Source: Nioella ostreopsis (GTDB lineage: Bacteria; Pseudomonadota; Alphaproteobacteria; Rhodobacterales; Rhodobacteraceae). From it: 64,000 nucleotides of DNA. Of the stretch, positions 18,093-28,569 are shown in pieces; positions within the stretch are counted from its first letter, which is position 1, and each line of letters opens with the position of its first letter. Location: positions 1-64,000 of the forward strand of contig NZ_RCIQ01000008.1 in NCBI RefSeq assembly GCF_004000255.1, in the 5' to 3' direction. The position numbers and the translations under genes are program-made. The notes beneath the pieces were generated by a model that worked only from the letters and a program-made list of their open reading frames with translations, made no database searches and was not told where the DNA came from.

Positions 18093-19043
18093 TCAGGCCG
18101 CGTCGGAGGTTCCAAGCTTACGCCGGATCACGGCGGGCACCTGCCGTGCACTCATCGCGCGGGGGAAGGGCAGCTCTTCCATCTCCGGCACGTCGCCATA
18201 GAGCGTCTCGAACTCGGCGAAGTTGTCGAAGGCGCGGCGGGACACGTTGTCGATGAACGTCTCCGCCGGGGCACCGTTGGCGAGGATGATTTCATGTTCC
18301 TCGGTTTCGATGTGATAGACGGTGTAGGTCTCGCCCAACTCGGCCAGAGGCACGCGCGTGATCGTCTCGCCATTCACCAGGGCACCCGCGTGGCAGATGA
18401 CCCCATCCAACAGCATCCCGTGGTCGGCGGTGACGGTTAGATCGGTATGGGGGATGCCATCGCCAAGCGCTCCGACAGCAAACCGCACCGGCATCAGGCG
18501 CTCGACGGGGCCGAAGCGGGTCGCGACGGTCTGGCGACCGATCCATTTGACCGCAACAGACTTGTCAAAATCCGTCAGCACCTGCGCGCCGATCACCAGG
18601 TCTTCGACCCGCATCGGCCCGTCCGGCCCTGCAATCAGGGTGCCCGTCGCAAAGCAGGTCATTGTTATGAGGATCGTGTCATAGTCCCGGTCGTAGTCGT
18701 CGCCCAATCCGCTGACGACAAAGTTCAGAGTTTGATTGCCTCCATTCGCGGCCAACTCTGCCGCGGTAAAGGAAAAGCTGAATGCACCATTCGCTGAATC
18801 CAGCGAGAATGTGCCCCAACCCGGCTGCCCAAATGCAACGTATTCCCCGTTACCATTGTCATGCGGACCGTCGTAATAAAGTGAGGCGTTGCTGAAAAAC
18901 CCCGTGAGGGTAATTGTTTCGCCGGGAGAGACATCCACGTTGTATGCATAGTAACCATCTGTGTTCGCATCAGCGGGATCATACGAACTCGTGGAATCTG
19001 CCCCGGACATTGCGTTCAGATATATTCCTGGAAATCCGCTCAT
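18093..19043 (-). CDS. Hint-domain protein coupled to the HlyC-type acyltransferase
   Basis: A 316-aa protein. The start is the ATG at 19043 (MSGFPGIYLNAMSGADS), one base after the acyltransferase stop, with AAGGAAC as ribosome-binding site inside the end of that gene; this favours it over an upstream start at 19082. The N-terminal 128 residues form an Asp/Gly/Tyr-rich beta-type module (GETITLTGFFSNASLYYDGP, LNFVVSGLGDDYDRDYDTILI). Hint begins at Cys130 (CFATGTLIAGP). Being second in a C-A type gene pair, it is the best candidate substrate of the acyltransferase. The stop codon abuts the acnA remnant. Confidence 0.88.
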   Translation of the reverse strand: MSGFPGIYLNAMSGADSTSSYDPADANTDGYYAYNVDVSPGETITLTGFFSNASLYYDGPHDNGNGEYVAFGQPGWGTFSLDSANGAFSFSFTAAELAANGGNQTLNFVVSGLGDDYDRDYDTILITMTCFATGTLIAGPDGPMRVEDLVIGAQVLTDFDKSVAVKWIGRQTVATRFGPVERLMPVRFAVGALGDGIPHTDLTVTADHGMLLDGVICHAGALVNGETITRVPLAELGETYTVYHIETEEHEIILANGAPAETFIDNVSRRAFDNFAEFETLYGDVPEMEELPFPRAMSARQVPAVIRRKLGTSDAA

Positions 19044-19044
19044 A

Positions 19045-19575
19045 TCATTGTTCCTTAAGGTCAATTTTGCAGATCGCGGCAAGATGCCAGCACCCGTCTT
19101 CCCGTGTCAGATCCAGACGCTTGCGGCTGCCGGAATCTCCGCCTGCGCGAATCCAGCTGAGGCGTTGGACATGTCCCGGTATGCTGTTGAGGAACCACCG
19201 CGCCGCCTTGGCACCGCCGGAATTGGGAAAGGTCGAAATCATGTCCATCACCCACATGCGCGTGCCCGACCGCCATTCCCTGGGCTCCAGCGGCTTTGCG
19301 GCCAGAAACCGTGCCTCGGCCGCTTCTGACAGAAACGCCCAGGTGATCGCAGCGCGGGGGCGTTCACCGTCGCGGAAGATCACGAACTGATCGAGATCGA
19401 CGGGCGGTTGAATCTGCCGCCGCGCCTGATGAAGAGGGAGGTTGGCAAAGATGGGATTGCGGAAGAAGAGATAGGTCAGCTCCCCCATTTGACGCAGGCG
19501 TTCCGCGCCAGGGTTGTCTCCGTCGATAAGGATGGACTCGGCCAAAAGTGGCTCCAATGCTCCACGCGCACGCAT
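19045..19575 (-). CDS. Toxin-activating lysine acyltransferase (HlyC/RtxC family)
   Basis: A 176-aa protein with the family layout: MGELTYLFFRNPIFANLPLHQAR (substrate-binding start with the His), PPVDLDQFVIFRDGERPRAAITWAFLSEAAEARFL (the block with the conserved Trp and Ala), then LEPREWRSGTRMWVMDMISTFPNSGG with Asp of the catalytic pair. HlyC-type enzymes transfer a fatty acyl group from acyl-ACP to internal lysines of RTX toxins before type I secretion. Canonical clusters have hlyC directly upstream of hlyA; here the gene directly downstream, one base away, is a Hint protein without RTX repeats. No RTX toxin or hlyBD follows in the window. Confidence 0.85.
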   Translation of the reverse strand: MRARGALEPLLAESILIDGDNPGAERLRQMGELTYLFFRNPIFANLPLHQARRQIQPPVDLDQFVIFRDGERPRAAITWAFLSEAAEARFLAAKPLEPREWRSGTRMWVMDMISTFPNSGGAKAARWFLNSIPGHVQRLSWIRAGGDSGSRKRLDLTREDGCWHLAAICKIDLKEQ

Positions 19576-19817
19576 TCAGGTGTCATGACCAGATTGTGCC
19601 CGGCGCTAAGTCCTACGTAACCGGTTTATGTGGAATCCATGAACCCTTTACGTCCTCGGGTGGCCTTTCATGGGATTGAACCAAAAATGCAACACACGAA
19701 CCCGAGGATTTTCCATTTGGAACAGACCTGATCTCGCCCAGTCTCTCGGCCGCACAGGCGGCTGAGATTTTCATGCGTTGAGCACATGGCGATGCAGCAT
19801 ATGTCCCGCAAGTCGTA

Positions 19818-20756
19818 TCAGGCCGCGACGCCTTTGTTCAGAAAACCCTTGATCCTGGAAGGCACCTGCCGAGAGGACATCGCGCGGGGATAGGGCAACT
19901 CTTCCATCTCGGGCACGTCGCCATAGAGGGCCTCGAACTCTGCAAAGTTGTCGAAGGCGCGGCGGGACACGTTGTCGATGAAGGTCTCGGCAGGGGCACC
20001 GTTGGCGAGGATGATTTCGTGTTCCTCGGTCTCGATGTGATAAACGGTGTAGGTGTCGCCCATCTCGGTCAGCGGCACCCGCGTGATCGTCGTCCCGTTC
20101 ACCAAGGCGCCCGCATGGCAGATGACCCCATCCACCAGCATCCCGTGGTCGGCGGTGACCGTCAGATCGGTGTGGGGCAGTCCATTGCCCAGAGACCCGG
20201 CGGCTAAGCGCACCGGCATCTGGCGCTCGGCGGGGCCGAAGCGGGTGGACACGGTCTGGCGTCCGATCCATTTGACCGGCACCGCGCGGCCGTCGGCGGC
20301 GCAGATCATGTCGCCCGGCACCAGTTCCTCCACGGCCCGTGCCCCACCAGGCGCGGCAACTGTTGTCCCGGCCAGGAAACAGGCCGGATCCAGCGTCAGG
20401 CTCTGCGAGGCCGTGTTGTTGGCGTATCCGCTGACGGCGATGCCGGTGTTGATTGCTGTCGTGGCCTCGTTCGTCAGGACGAGCACGTTATCCGGATTGG
20501 TCAGGGCCCCGTCGACGGTGAAGACATAGCCCGGCTGGCCGTTGAACACGCCGATGCCCACGTATGTCGCCGTTCCACCATTTGCGATGCCCGAGTAAGT
20601 GGCCGTGCTCGAGGTAAGCCCGTCCACCGTGACCTCGTCTCCCACAGAGATCAGCCCGTCATCGACCGACGCCGTGATGGTCACGTCGATGCCCGCCCCC
20701 GATGTGCCGGCAGTCGACCCGCCATACTGGTTGTTGAACGTCATACTTGTCGGCAT
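19818..20756 (-). CDS. Hint-domain protein with variable N-terminus
   Basis: A 312-aa protein starting at 20756 after AAGGACAAGAAC. The N-terminal 124 residues are Thr/Gly/Ala-rich beta sequence with the recurring pattern VGDEVTVDGLTS ... GTATYVGIGVFNGQPGYVFTVDG. Hint begins at Cys126 (CFLAGTTVAAP), then VKWIGRQTV, TADHGML, HEIILANGAPAETFIDN and the tail ELPYPRAMSSRQVP. It is the array member nearest acnA and lies inside the segment bounded by the acnA 3' repeats. About 240 nt without a gene separate it from the acyltransferase. Confidence 0.88.
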   Translation of the reverse strand: MPTSMTFNNQYGGSTAGTSGAGIDVTITASVDDGLISVGDEVTVDGLTSSTATYSGIANGGTATYVGIGVFNGQPGYVFTVDGALTNPDNVLVLTNEATTAINTGIAVSGYANNTASQSLTLDPACFLAGTTVAAPGGARAVEELVPGDMICAADGRAVPVKWIGRQTVSTRFGPAERQMPVRLAAGSLGNGLPHTDLTVTADHGMLVDGVICHAGALVNGTTITRVPLTEMGDTYTVYHIETEEHEIILANGAPAETFIDNVSRRAFDNFAEFEALYGDVPEMEELPYPRAMSSRQVPSRIKGFLNKGVAA

Positions 20757-20867
20757 GTTCTTGTCCTTGCCCCCGGAAAAATAATGCCGGAAGTAGTCCC
20801 TGCGGCCTTGGAAAAGTCAACCTGGAACGGGATCTCGGGACGTCGGAGCTTGCCGAAGGACTGCAAG

Positions 20868-20980
20868 CGTAGGGTGGGCAGTTTGCCTACCATCCAGCCT
20901 TCAGGCCAAGAACGACAAAACCCCGGCGCGATGGCCGGGGTTTCGGGATGTTGACAGGCAAGGTGGGCAAACTGCCCAAC

Positions 20981-20985
<5 letters not shown>
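20868..20985. repeat. Inverted repeat pair flanking the acnA terminator
   Basis: The 24-mer at 20868-20891 and the reverse complement of 20962-20985 match at 22 of 24 bases (core gggcagtttgcc, itself a small dyad). The right copy supplies the last codons and stop of acnA. Confidence 0.75.
20917..20943 (-). terminator. Terminator downstream of intact acnA
   Basis: Stem ccccggc/gccgggg with a 6-nt loop; on the minus strand it is followed by TTTTG. It lies about 40 nt after the acnA stop. Confidence 0.75.
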
Positions 20986-23674
<2,689 letters not shown>

Positions 23675-23880
23675 GGAGAGCCTCCCTCGTTCCAGACGAT
23701 GTGGGTACGTGCTGGCCCGGGCTATGCCAGCATAACAGGAGTCGTTCAAGGGGGGTGCGGCGATTTTGTATGCCGTTGCATACCTAAAAAGGCGCTTTTT
23801 CCACTCCCCCTGCCCCATGCGCCGATTTGGACCTGTCGCGGCGCTTCCCCACCGGTCCGGTTTCGGCTAGGGCTGAGGGC

Positions 23881-24516
23881 ATGAGTCTGAGCGTCCATTC
23901 CCTGTCCTGCGCCCGCGGCGGCATTCAGGTGCTGACCGGTGTCGACTTCACGGTTGCGCCGGGTGAGGCCCTGATCCTGCGCGGCCCGAACGGCGCGGGC
24001 AAGACGACGCTTTTGCGCACCCTGGCCGGGCTGACCCCGCCACTGGAGGGCCGCATCGACGCGCCCGACGATGCCATTGCCTATGCGGGCCATTCCGACG
24101 GGTTGAAGGCGCAATTGTCGGTGGCTGAAAACCTGCGCTTCTGGGCCGGGGTGTTCGCGGCCACCGGCATCGACGCGGCGGTGGACGCCTTCGATCTGGG
24201 CGAGCTGCTGGACCGGCGCGCGGGGAACCTTTCAGCAGGGCAAAAACGCCGCCTCTCGCTGGCGCGGCTGCTGGTCACCGGGCGGCCCGTCTGGTGCCTC
24301 GATGAGCCGACCGTATCGCTCGATGTGGACAACGTCGCCCGCTTTGCCCGTGCGGTCGAAACCCATCTGTCAAACGGCGGCAGCGCCATCATCGCCACTC
24401 ATATCGACCTCGGCCTGCCAACCGCTCGCAGTCTCGACATCAGCCCCTTCACCCGGCGCAACCAGCCGGTGACGGCGGATGAGGTCGACCCCTTCCTGTC
24501 GGAGGGCGCGTTGTGA
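23881..24516 (+). CDS. ccmA: Cytochrome c biogenesis ATP-binding protein CcmA
   Basis: ATPase of the CcmABCD heme-handling ABC complex that releases holo-CcmE during System I cytochrome c maturation. 211 aa with Walker [10 protein letters not shown] (residues 35-43), signature LSAGQKRR, Walker B VWCLDEP and the H-loop ATHIDL. The start at 23881 ([10 protein letters not shown]) is chosen over an upstream ATG at 23827 because it matches the family. Divergent from acnA; first gene of ccmABCDG, with its TGA overlapping the ccmB start. Confidence 0.96.
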   Translation: MSLSVHSLSCARGGIQVLTGVDFTVAPGEALILRGPNGAGKTTLLRTLAGLTPPLEGRIDAPDDAIAYAGHSDGLKAQLSVAENLRFWAGVFAATGIDAAVDAFDLGELLDRRAGNLSAGQKRRLSLARLLVTGRPVWCLDEPTVSLDVDNVARFARAVETHLSNGGSAIIATHIDLGLPTARSLDISPFTRRNQPVTADEVDPFLSEGAL

Positions 24517-25169
24517 TCGGACTTCTTATACGAGATCTTCGGCTTGCGATCCGTGCAGGCGGCGGGTTCGGGCTTGGCCTTGCGTTCTTCCTCATTGTCA
24601 TCGTCCTGATGCCCTTCGGCATTGGCCCCGAAACCGGCATGATCACCCGCATCGCCCCCGGCATCCTGTGGATCGGCGCGCTGCTGGCCTGCCTTCTGTC
24701 GCTCGACAGGATCTTCGCGCTCGACTGGGAGGACGGGTCGCTAGAACTCCTTGCCACCTCGCCCCTGCCGCTGGAGGCGGTCGCGGGCATCAAGGCGCTG
24801 GCCCACTGGATCACCACCGGTCTGCCGCTTGTCGCTGCCGCGCCGGTGCTGGCCGTGCTGCTGAATCTGCCGCCAGAAGGCTTTCCCTGGCTCATCGCCT
24901 CGCTTGCGCTCGGCACCCCGGCCCTGTCGGCCATCGGCACCTTTGGCGCGGCGCTGACCGTGGGGCTGAAACGCGGCGGACTTCTTCTATCCCTTCTTGT
25001 ATTGCCGCTTTACGTGCCGACCCTGCTGTTCGGGGCCGAAGCCGCCCGCCGGGGAGCCGAGGGCATGGACGCCGCCACACCCCTTGCTTTGCTGGCCGGA
25101 ATCACCTTTTTGGCCGCCGCCGCCATGCCCTTTGCCGCTGCGGCCGCCCTCCGCGTCAATCTGCGCTAG
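24513..25169 (+). CDS. ccmB: Heme exporter membrane protein CcmB
   Basis: A 218-aa integral membrane subunit of the CcmABCD complex with about six hydrophobic helices. [21 protein letters not shown] is the characteristic CcmB cytoplasmic loop that contacts CcmA. It starts with GTG at 24513, overlapping the ccmA stop by 4 nt (translational coupling). Confidence 0.95.
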   Translation: MIGLLIRDLRLAIRAGGGFGLGLAFFLIVIVLMPFGIGPETGMITRIAPGILWIGALLACLLSLDRIFALDWEDGSLELLATSPLPLEAVAGIKALAHWITTGLPLVAAAPVLAVLLNLPPEGFPWLIASLALGTPALSAIGTFGAALTVGLKRGGLLLSLLVLPLYVPTLLFGAEAARRGAEGMDAATPLALLAGITFLAAAAMPFAAAAALRVNLR

Positions 25170-25225
25170 GGGCGCGGCAACCGAACCCATTGTTAGCGCA
25201 ATGATCGCACCGTAAGTTCCGCCCC

Positions 25226-25954
25226 ATGTCGATCTGGGAATATGCAAATCCACGCAAGTTCATGGCCACCTCGGGCGCGCTGCTGCCCTGGGTGTCTGTC
25301 ATTGCGGCCATTCTGGTCGTGGGTGGCCTGATCTGGGGCTTCTTCTTCACCCCCGACGATTTCCGCCAGGGATCGACCGTCAAGATCATCTATATCCATG
25401 TGCCCGCCGCGATCATGGGGTCAAGCGCGTGGTTCATGATGCTGGTGACCTCGCTGATCTGGCTCATTCGCCGCCATCATGTCAGTGCGCTTGCCGCGAA
25501 GGCCGCCGCGCCCGTGGGCATGGTGTTCACCCTCATCGGGTTGATCACCGGGGCGATCTGGGGCCAGCCGATGTGGGGCACCTGGTGGGAATGGGACCCG
25601 CGCCTGACCGCGTTCCTGATCCTCTTCCTCTTCTATCTGGGCTACATGGCCCTGTGGGAAGCGGTGGAAAACCCGGATGCGGCCGCCGACCTGACCAGCG
25701 TGCTGTGCCTCGTGGGCACGGTCTTCGCCGTGATCTCCCGCTATGCGCTGCTCTTTTGGAACCAGGGGCTGCACCAGGGCGCGTCGCTGTCCATGGATGC
25801 GGAGGAAAACGTGGCCGATGTCTTCGCCTATCCGCTCTGGACCTGCATCATCGGCTTCGTGTTCCTTTTCGTGGCGCTTGTGCTCTACCGCACCAGAACC
25901 GAGATCCGCGCCCGCCGCCTGCGCGCACTCATTCAGCGCGAAAGGATGGCCTGA
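25226..25954 (+). CDS. ccmC: Heme chaperone-loading protein CcmC
   Basis: A 242-aa six-helix inner-membrane protein that presents heme to CcmE in the periplasm. The Trp-rich heme-binding motif is complete (MWGTWWEWDPRLT) with flanking His-containing segments (IYIHVPAAIMGSSAW; NQGLHQGASLS). It follows ccmB by 56 nt and shares one base with ccmD (TGATG). Confidence 0.96.
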   Translation: MSIWEYANPRKFMATSGALLPWVSVIAAILVVGGLIWGFFFTPDDFRQGSTVKIIYIHVPAAIMGSSAWFMMLVTSLIWLIRRHHVSALAAKAAAPVGMVFTLIGLITGAIWGQPMWGTWWEWDPRLTAFLILFLFYLGYMALWEAVENPDAAADLTSVLCLVGTVFAVISRYALLFWNQGLHQGASLSMDAEENVADVFAYPLWTCIIGFVFLFVALVLYRTRTEIRARRLRALIQRERMA

Positions 25955-26109
25955 TGCCTGATCTTGGTCGCTACGCCACCGAAATCCTCTCCGCCTATGC
26001 CGGCACGTTGGTGCTGCTGGCGCTGCTGATTGCCGCCTCGGTCTGGAAGGCCCGCAAGGTCCTGCGCCAGCTGCGCGAGGCCGAAAACCGCAGGGATAGC
26101 TCCGCATGA
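25954..26109 (+). CDS. ccmD: Heme exporter protein CcmD
   Basis: A 51-aa bitopic membrane protein (MPDLGRYATEILSAYAGTLV, one helix, then a basic tail KARKVLRQLREAENRR), the normal CcmD form, which stabilises CcmABC with CcmE. The ATG overlaps the ccmC stop by one base and its own stop overlaps the next start by four, so it is embedded in the operon. Confidence 0.93.
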   Translation: MPDLGRYATEILSAYAGTLVLLALLIAASVWKARKVLRQLREAENRRDSSA

Positions 26110-26684
26110 AATTCAACTGGCTCATGGTGCTGCCGCTGGTCCTGACCCTCGGCTTCTTCGGGGTGGCCGCAACGCAGCTGATGAATAATCAGGACGATCA
26201 GCGGCAAGGCGTCGACACGGATTCGCTACCCTCCACGCGTGAGGGCAACCCGGCCCCGCCGCTGGACCTTGGCCCGCTGGCCCAGTTCGAGGGACTGTCG
26301 GACGCGGATCTGCGCGGCAATGGGCTGATTATCCTGAACTTCTGGGCCAGCTGGTGCCCCCCCTGCCGGGCCGAACACCCGACGCTGACGGCGCTGGCCG
26401 AGGCGGGCAACCCGCTTTTCGGCATCAACTACCGCGATCAGCCGTCTCAGGCGCTTTCGTTCCTTTCCGATCTGGGCAACCCCTATGACCGGATCGGCGC
26501 CGACCCCGAGGCCCGCAATGGCCGCGATTGGGGCGTTGTAGCGATGCCCGAGACCTTCTTCATCAACGACGAGGGCATCGTGGTCCTGCATTTCCGCGGC
26601 CCGATCGTACAGCGCAGCCTGCGCAACCAGGTGATTCCGGCACTGGCCGAAGCGGGGTACGAGTTGGCGCTGCCAGAGGAATAG
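26106..26684 (+). CDS. ccmG: Thiol:disulfide interchange protein CcmG/DsbE
   Basis: A 192-aa membrane-anchored periplasmic thioredoxin that keeps the apocytochrome c CxxCH thiols reduced. One N-terminal helix (about 6-25), then a thioredoxin fold with NFWASWCPPCRAEHP (Cys84 and Cys87) and cis-Pro region GVVAMPETFFIN. Last gene of the cassette. ccmE and the ccmF/ccmH genes are not in this window. Confidence 0.95.
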   Translation: MKFNWLMVLPLVLTLGFFGVAATQLMNNQDDQRQGVDTDSLPSTREGNPAPPLDLGPLAQFEGLSDADLRGNGLIILNFWASWCPPCRAEHPTLTALAEAGNPLFGINYRDQPSQALSFLSDLGNPYDRIGADPEARNGRDWGVVAMPETFFINDEGIVVLHFRGPIVQRSLRNQVIPALAEAGYELALPEE

Positions 26685-26691
26685 GGCGGGG

Positions 26692-26735
26692 AAGGCGTTT
26701 CGAAACGCCTTTCTGAAGGGCTTTCCAAAGCCCTT
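26692..26735 (+). terminator. Tandem palindromes after ccmG
   Basis: Two 20-nt palindromes, aaggcgtttcgaaacgcctt and aagggctttccaaagccctt, lie back to back 7 nt after the ccmG stop. They are likely terminators, though the T runs are short. Confidence 0.6.
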
Positions 26736-26913
26736 GGGCCGCGCGGAGCGAGAGGGTGCGAATTACGTCCTGTTTTGCGGCAGGATCGAGAACGTCCAAT
26801 CCGCGACTTCACCGCCTGTCATGACATTTGTTCTTCACATCACCGGAGTGGTTGTTCGCCCTTTGACCTTCGCCTATTGATTGCGGGAATTCTGCTTTTG
26901 GGAGGTTTCCACC

Positions 26914-28206
26914 ATGTCAGACGGCCCCAGCTACGGCTTCGATACACTTCAGATCCACGCAGGCGCCCGGCCCGATCCGGCCACCGGTGCGCGGCAGACG
27001 CCGATCTACCAGACCACCGCCTATGTCTTCCGCGATGCGGAACATGCCGCAGCGCTCTTCAACCTTCAGGAAGTGGGCTACATCTATTCCCGCCTGACAA
27101 ACCCCACTGTCGCGGTTCTGCAGGAACGTATCGCGACGCTGGAGGGCGGCGTTGGCGCGGTGTGCTGTTCCTCTGGCCACGCGGCGCAGATCATGGCGCT
27201 CTTTCCGCTGATGCAACCCGGTTGCAACGTGGTGGCCTCGACCCGGCTTTACGGCGGCACCGTCACCCAGTTCAGCCAGACCATCAAGCGCTTCGGCTGG
27301 TCCGCGAAATTCGTCGATTTCGACGATCTGGACGCGGTGCGCGATGCGATTGACGACAACACCCGCGCGGTCTTTGGTGAATCCATCGCCAACCCCGGCG
27401 GCTACATCACCGATATCCGCGCCATTGCCGATATCACCGATGCCGCCGGCGTGCCGCTGATCATCGACAACACTTCGGCCACGCCGTACCTGTGCAACCC
27501 GATCTCGCTCGGGGCCACTCTGGTGGTGCATTCGACCACCAAATACCTGACCGGCAACGGCACCGTCACCGGCGGGGCCATCGTCGATTCCGGCCAGTTC
27601 GACTGGTCCGCCTCCGACAAGTTCCCGTCGCTGTCACAGCCCGAGCCCGCCTATCACGGTCTGAAATTCGCCGAGACGTTCGGGCCCCTGGCCTTCACCT
27701 TCCATTCCATTGCCATCGGGTTGCGAGATCTGGGGATGACCATGAACCCGCAGGCGGCGCATTACACGCTGATGGGGATCGAAACCCTGTCGCTGCGCAT
27801 GGAACGCCACGTGGAAAACGCCATGACCGTCGCCACCTGGCTGGAGAACGATCCTCGCGTCGACTACGTGACCTATGCGGGTCTGGCCTCCTCGCCCTAT
27901 TCGGCGCGCATTCCGGCGGTCTGCCCCAAGGGCGCGGGCGCGCTGTTCACCTTCGCCGTAAAGGGCGGCTACGAGGCCTGCGTGAAGCTGGTCGACAGCC
28001 TGGAGATCTTCAGCCATGTCGCCAATCTGGGCGATACAAGGTCGCTGATCATCCATTCGGCCTCGACCACGCACCGGCAGTTGACGCCGGAACAGCAGGA
28101 AGCCGCCGGGGCTGCGCCCAATGTGGTGCGCGTGTCGATCGGCATCGAGAATGCCGAGGATCTGATTGCCGATCTGGATCAGGCCCTGACCAGGGCCACC
28201 GCCTGA
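26914..28206 (+). CDS. metY: O-acetylhomoserine aminocarboxypropyltransferase/cysteine synthase
   Basis: A PLP enzyme of the Cys/Met metabolism family that makes homocysteine from O-acetylhomoserine and sulfide. 430 aa, the MetY length. Family blocks are FDTLQIHAGARPDPATGARQ, YIYSRLTNPT, SSGHAAQ and the PLP lysine at about residue 210 (HSTTKYLTGNG). The start at 26914 follows GGGAGG. No SAM-II type leader could be recognised upstream. Followed by strong hairpins. Confidence 0.95.
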   Translation: MSDGPSYGFDTLQIHAGARPDPATGARQTPIYQTTAYVFRDAEHAAALFNLQEVGYIYSRLTNPTVAVLQERIATLEGGVGAVCCSSGHAAQIMALFPLMQPGCNVVASTRLYGGTVTQFSQTIKRFGWSAKFVDFDDLDAVRDAIDDNTRAVFGESIANPGGYITDIRAIADITDAAGVPLIIDNTSATPYLCNPISLGATLVVHSTTKYLTGNGTVTGGAIVDSGQFDWSASDKFPSLSQPEPAYHGLKFAETFGPLAFTFHSIAIGLRDLGMTMNPQAAHYTLMGIETLSLRMERHVENAMTVATWLENDPRVDYVTYAGLASSPYSARIPAVCPKGAGALFTFAVKGGYEACVKLVDSLEIFSHVANLGDTRSLIIHSASTTHRQLTPEQQEAAGAAPNVVRVSIGIENAEDLIADLDQALTRATA

Positions 28207-28569
28207 GCGGAGAGGGTGGAGGGGGCTCTGCCCCCGTCGCCTTGCGGCGACTCCCCCGAGGGACTTGAGCCAAGATGAAAGAGAGGGCGCGCGCGTTAAG
28301 GTTAACGGCGCGCCCTTTCCCTTTCGGAAACCGGTGCAACGGGCGGGGTGCGGCCTGTCCAAAAAGCCAGAAATTTCAGATTTTCGGGGCAGGAAGGCTT
28401 ATCTGTTAACTTTCCTTTGATCTTATGCGTGAACAGCTTAGGATGAATTCCGCCCACCCGCCCATGGCGCGCGGGCATCGGGTTTTGCTTGCGCACGTTC
28501 TGCGATACAGAGCGAGGGTTAGGCAGGGGGCCCGGTAAATTGTGCGGCCCCGATCTTCAGAGGACCTGA
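28207..28569. other. Intergenic region with hairpins, no gene seen
   Basis: Near 28218-28252 there are two small hairpins (gggggctctgccccc and gtcgccttgcggcgac), then the terminator at 28284-28322. The rest, up to the AGAGGACCTGA ribosome-binding site of the next gene, presumably holds its promoter. Confidence 0.55.
28284..28322 (+). terminator. Rho-independent terminator after metY
   Basis: A long stem built from agggcgcg/cgcgccct and cgttaa/ttaacg with a two-base loop, then ttccctttc. Confidence 0.75.

Noticed and set aside
19630-19720. A tRNA-like T-arm (GGTTCAATCCC on the minus strand) near an inverted tcctcgggt/acccgagga, as a possible attachment site.
   Set aside because: The T-arm stem pairs at only about three bases and no acceptor, D or anticodon arms can be folded around it.
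6982-20756. Regularly recurring near-identical blocks suggested a CRISPR array or tandem DNA repeat.
   Set aside because: The recurring blocks are several hundred nt long, in frame, and encode the C-terminal Hint module of complete genes; spacing is about 1 kb.
6982-20756. The genes could be inteins or standard polymorphic toxins.
   Set aside because: Hint is the last domain with no C-extein or homing endonuclease, and there is no toxin module behind it and no immunity-type small gene beside each member.
26736-26913. SAM-II or SAM/SAH riboswitch expected before metY in alphaproteobacteria.
   Set aside because: No match to the conserved pseudoknot core could be found by eye in the leader; a covariance-model search would settle it.
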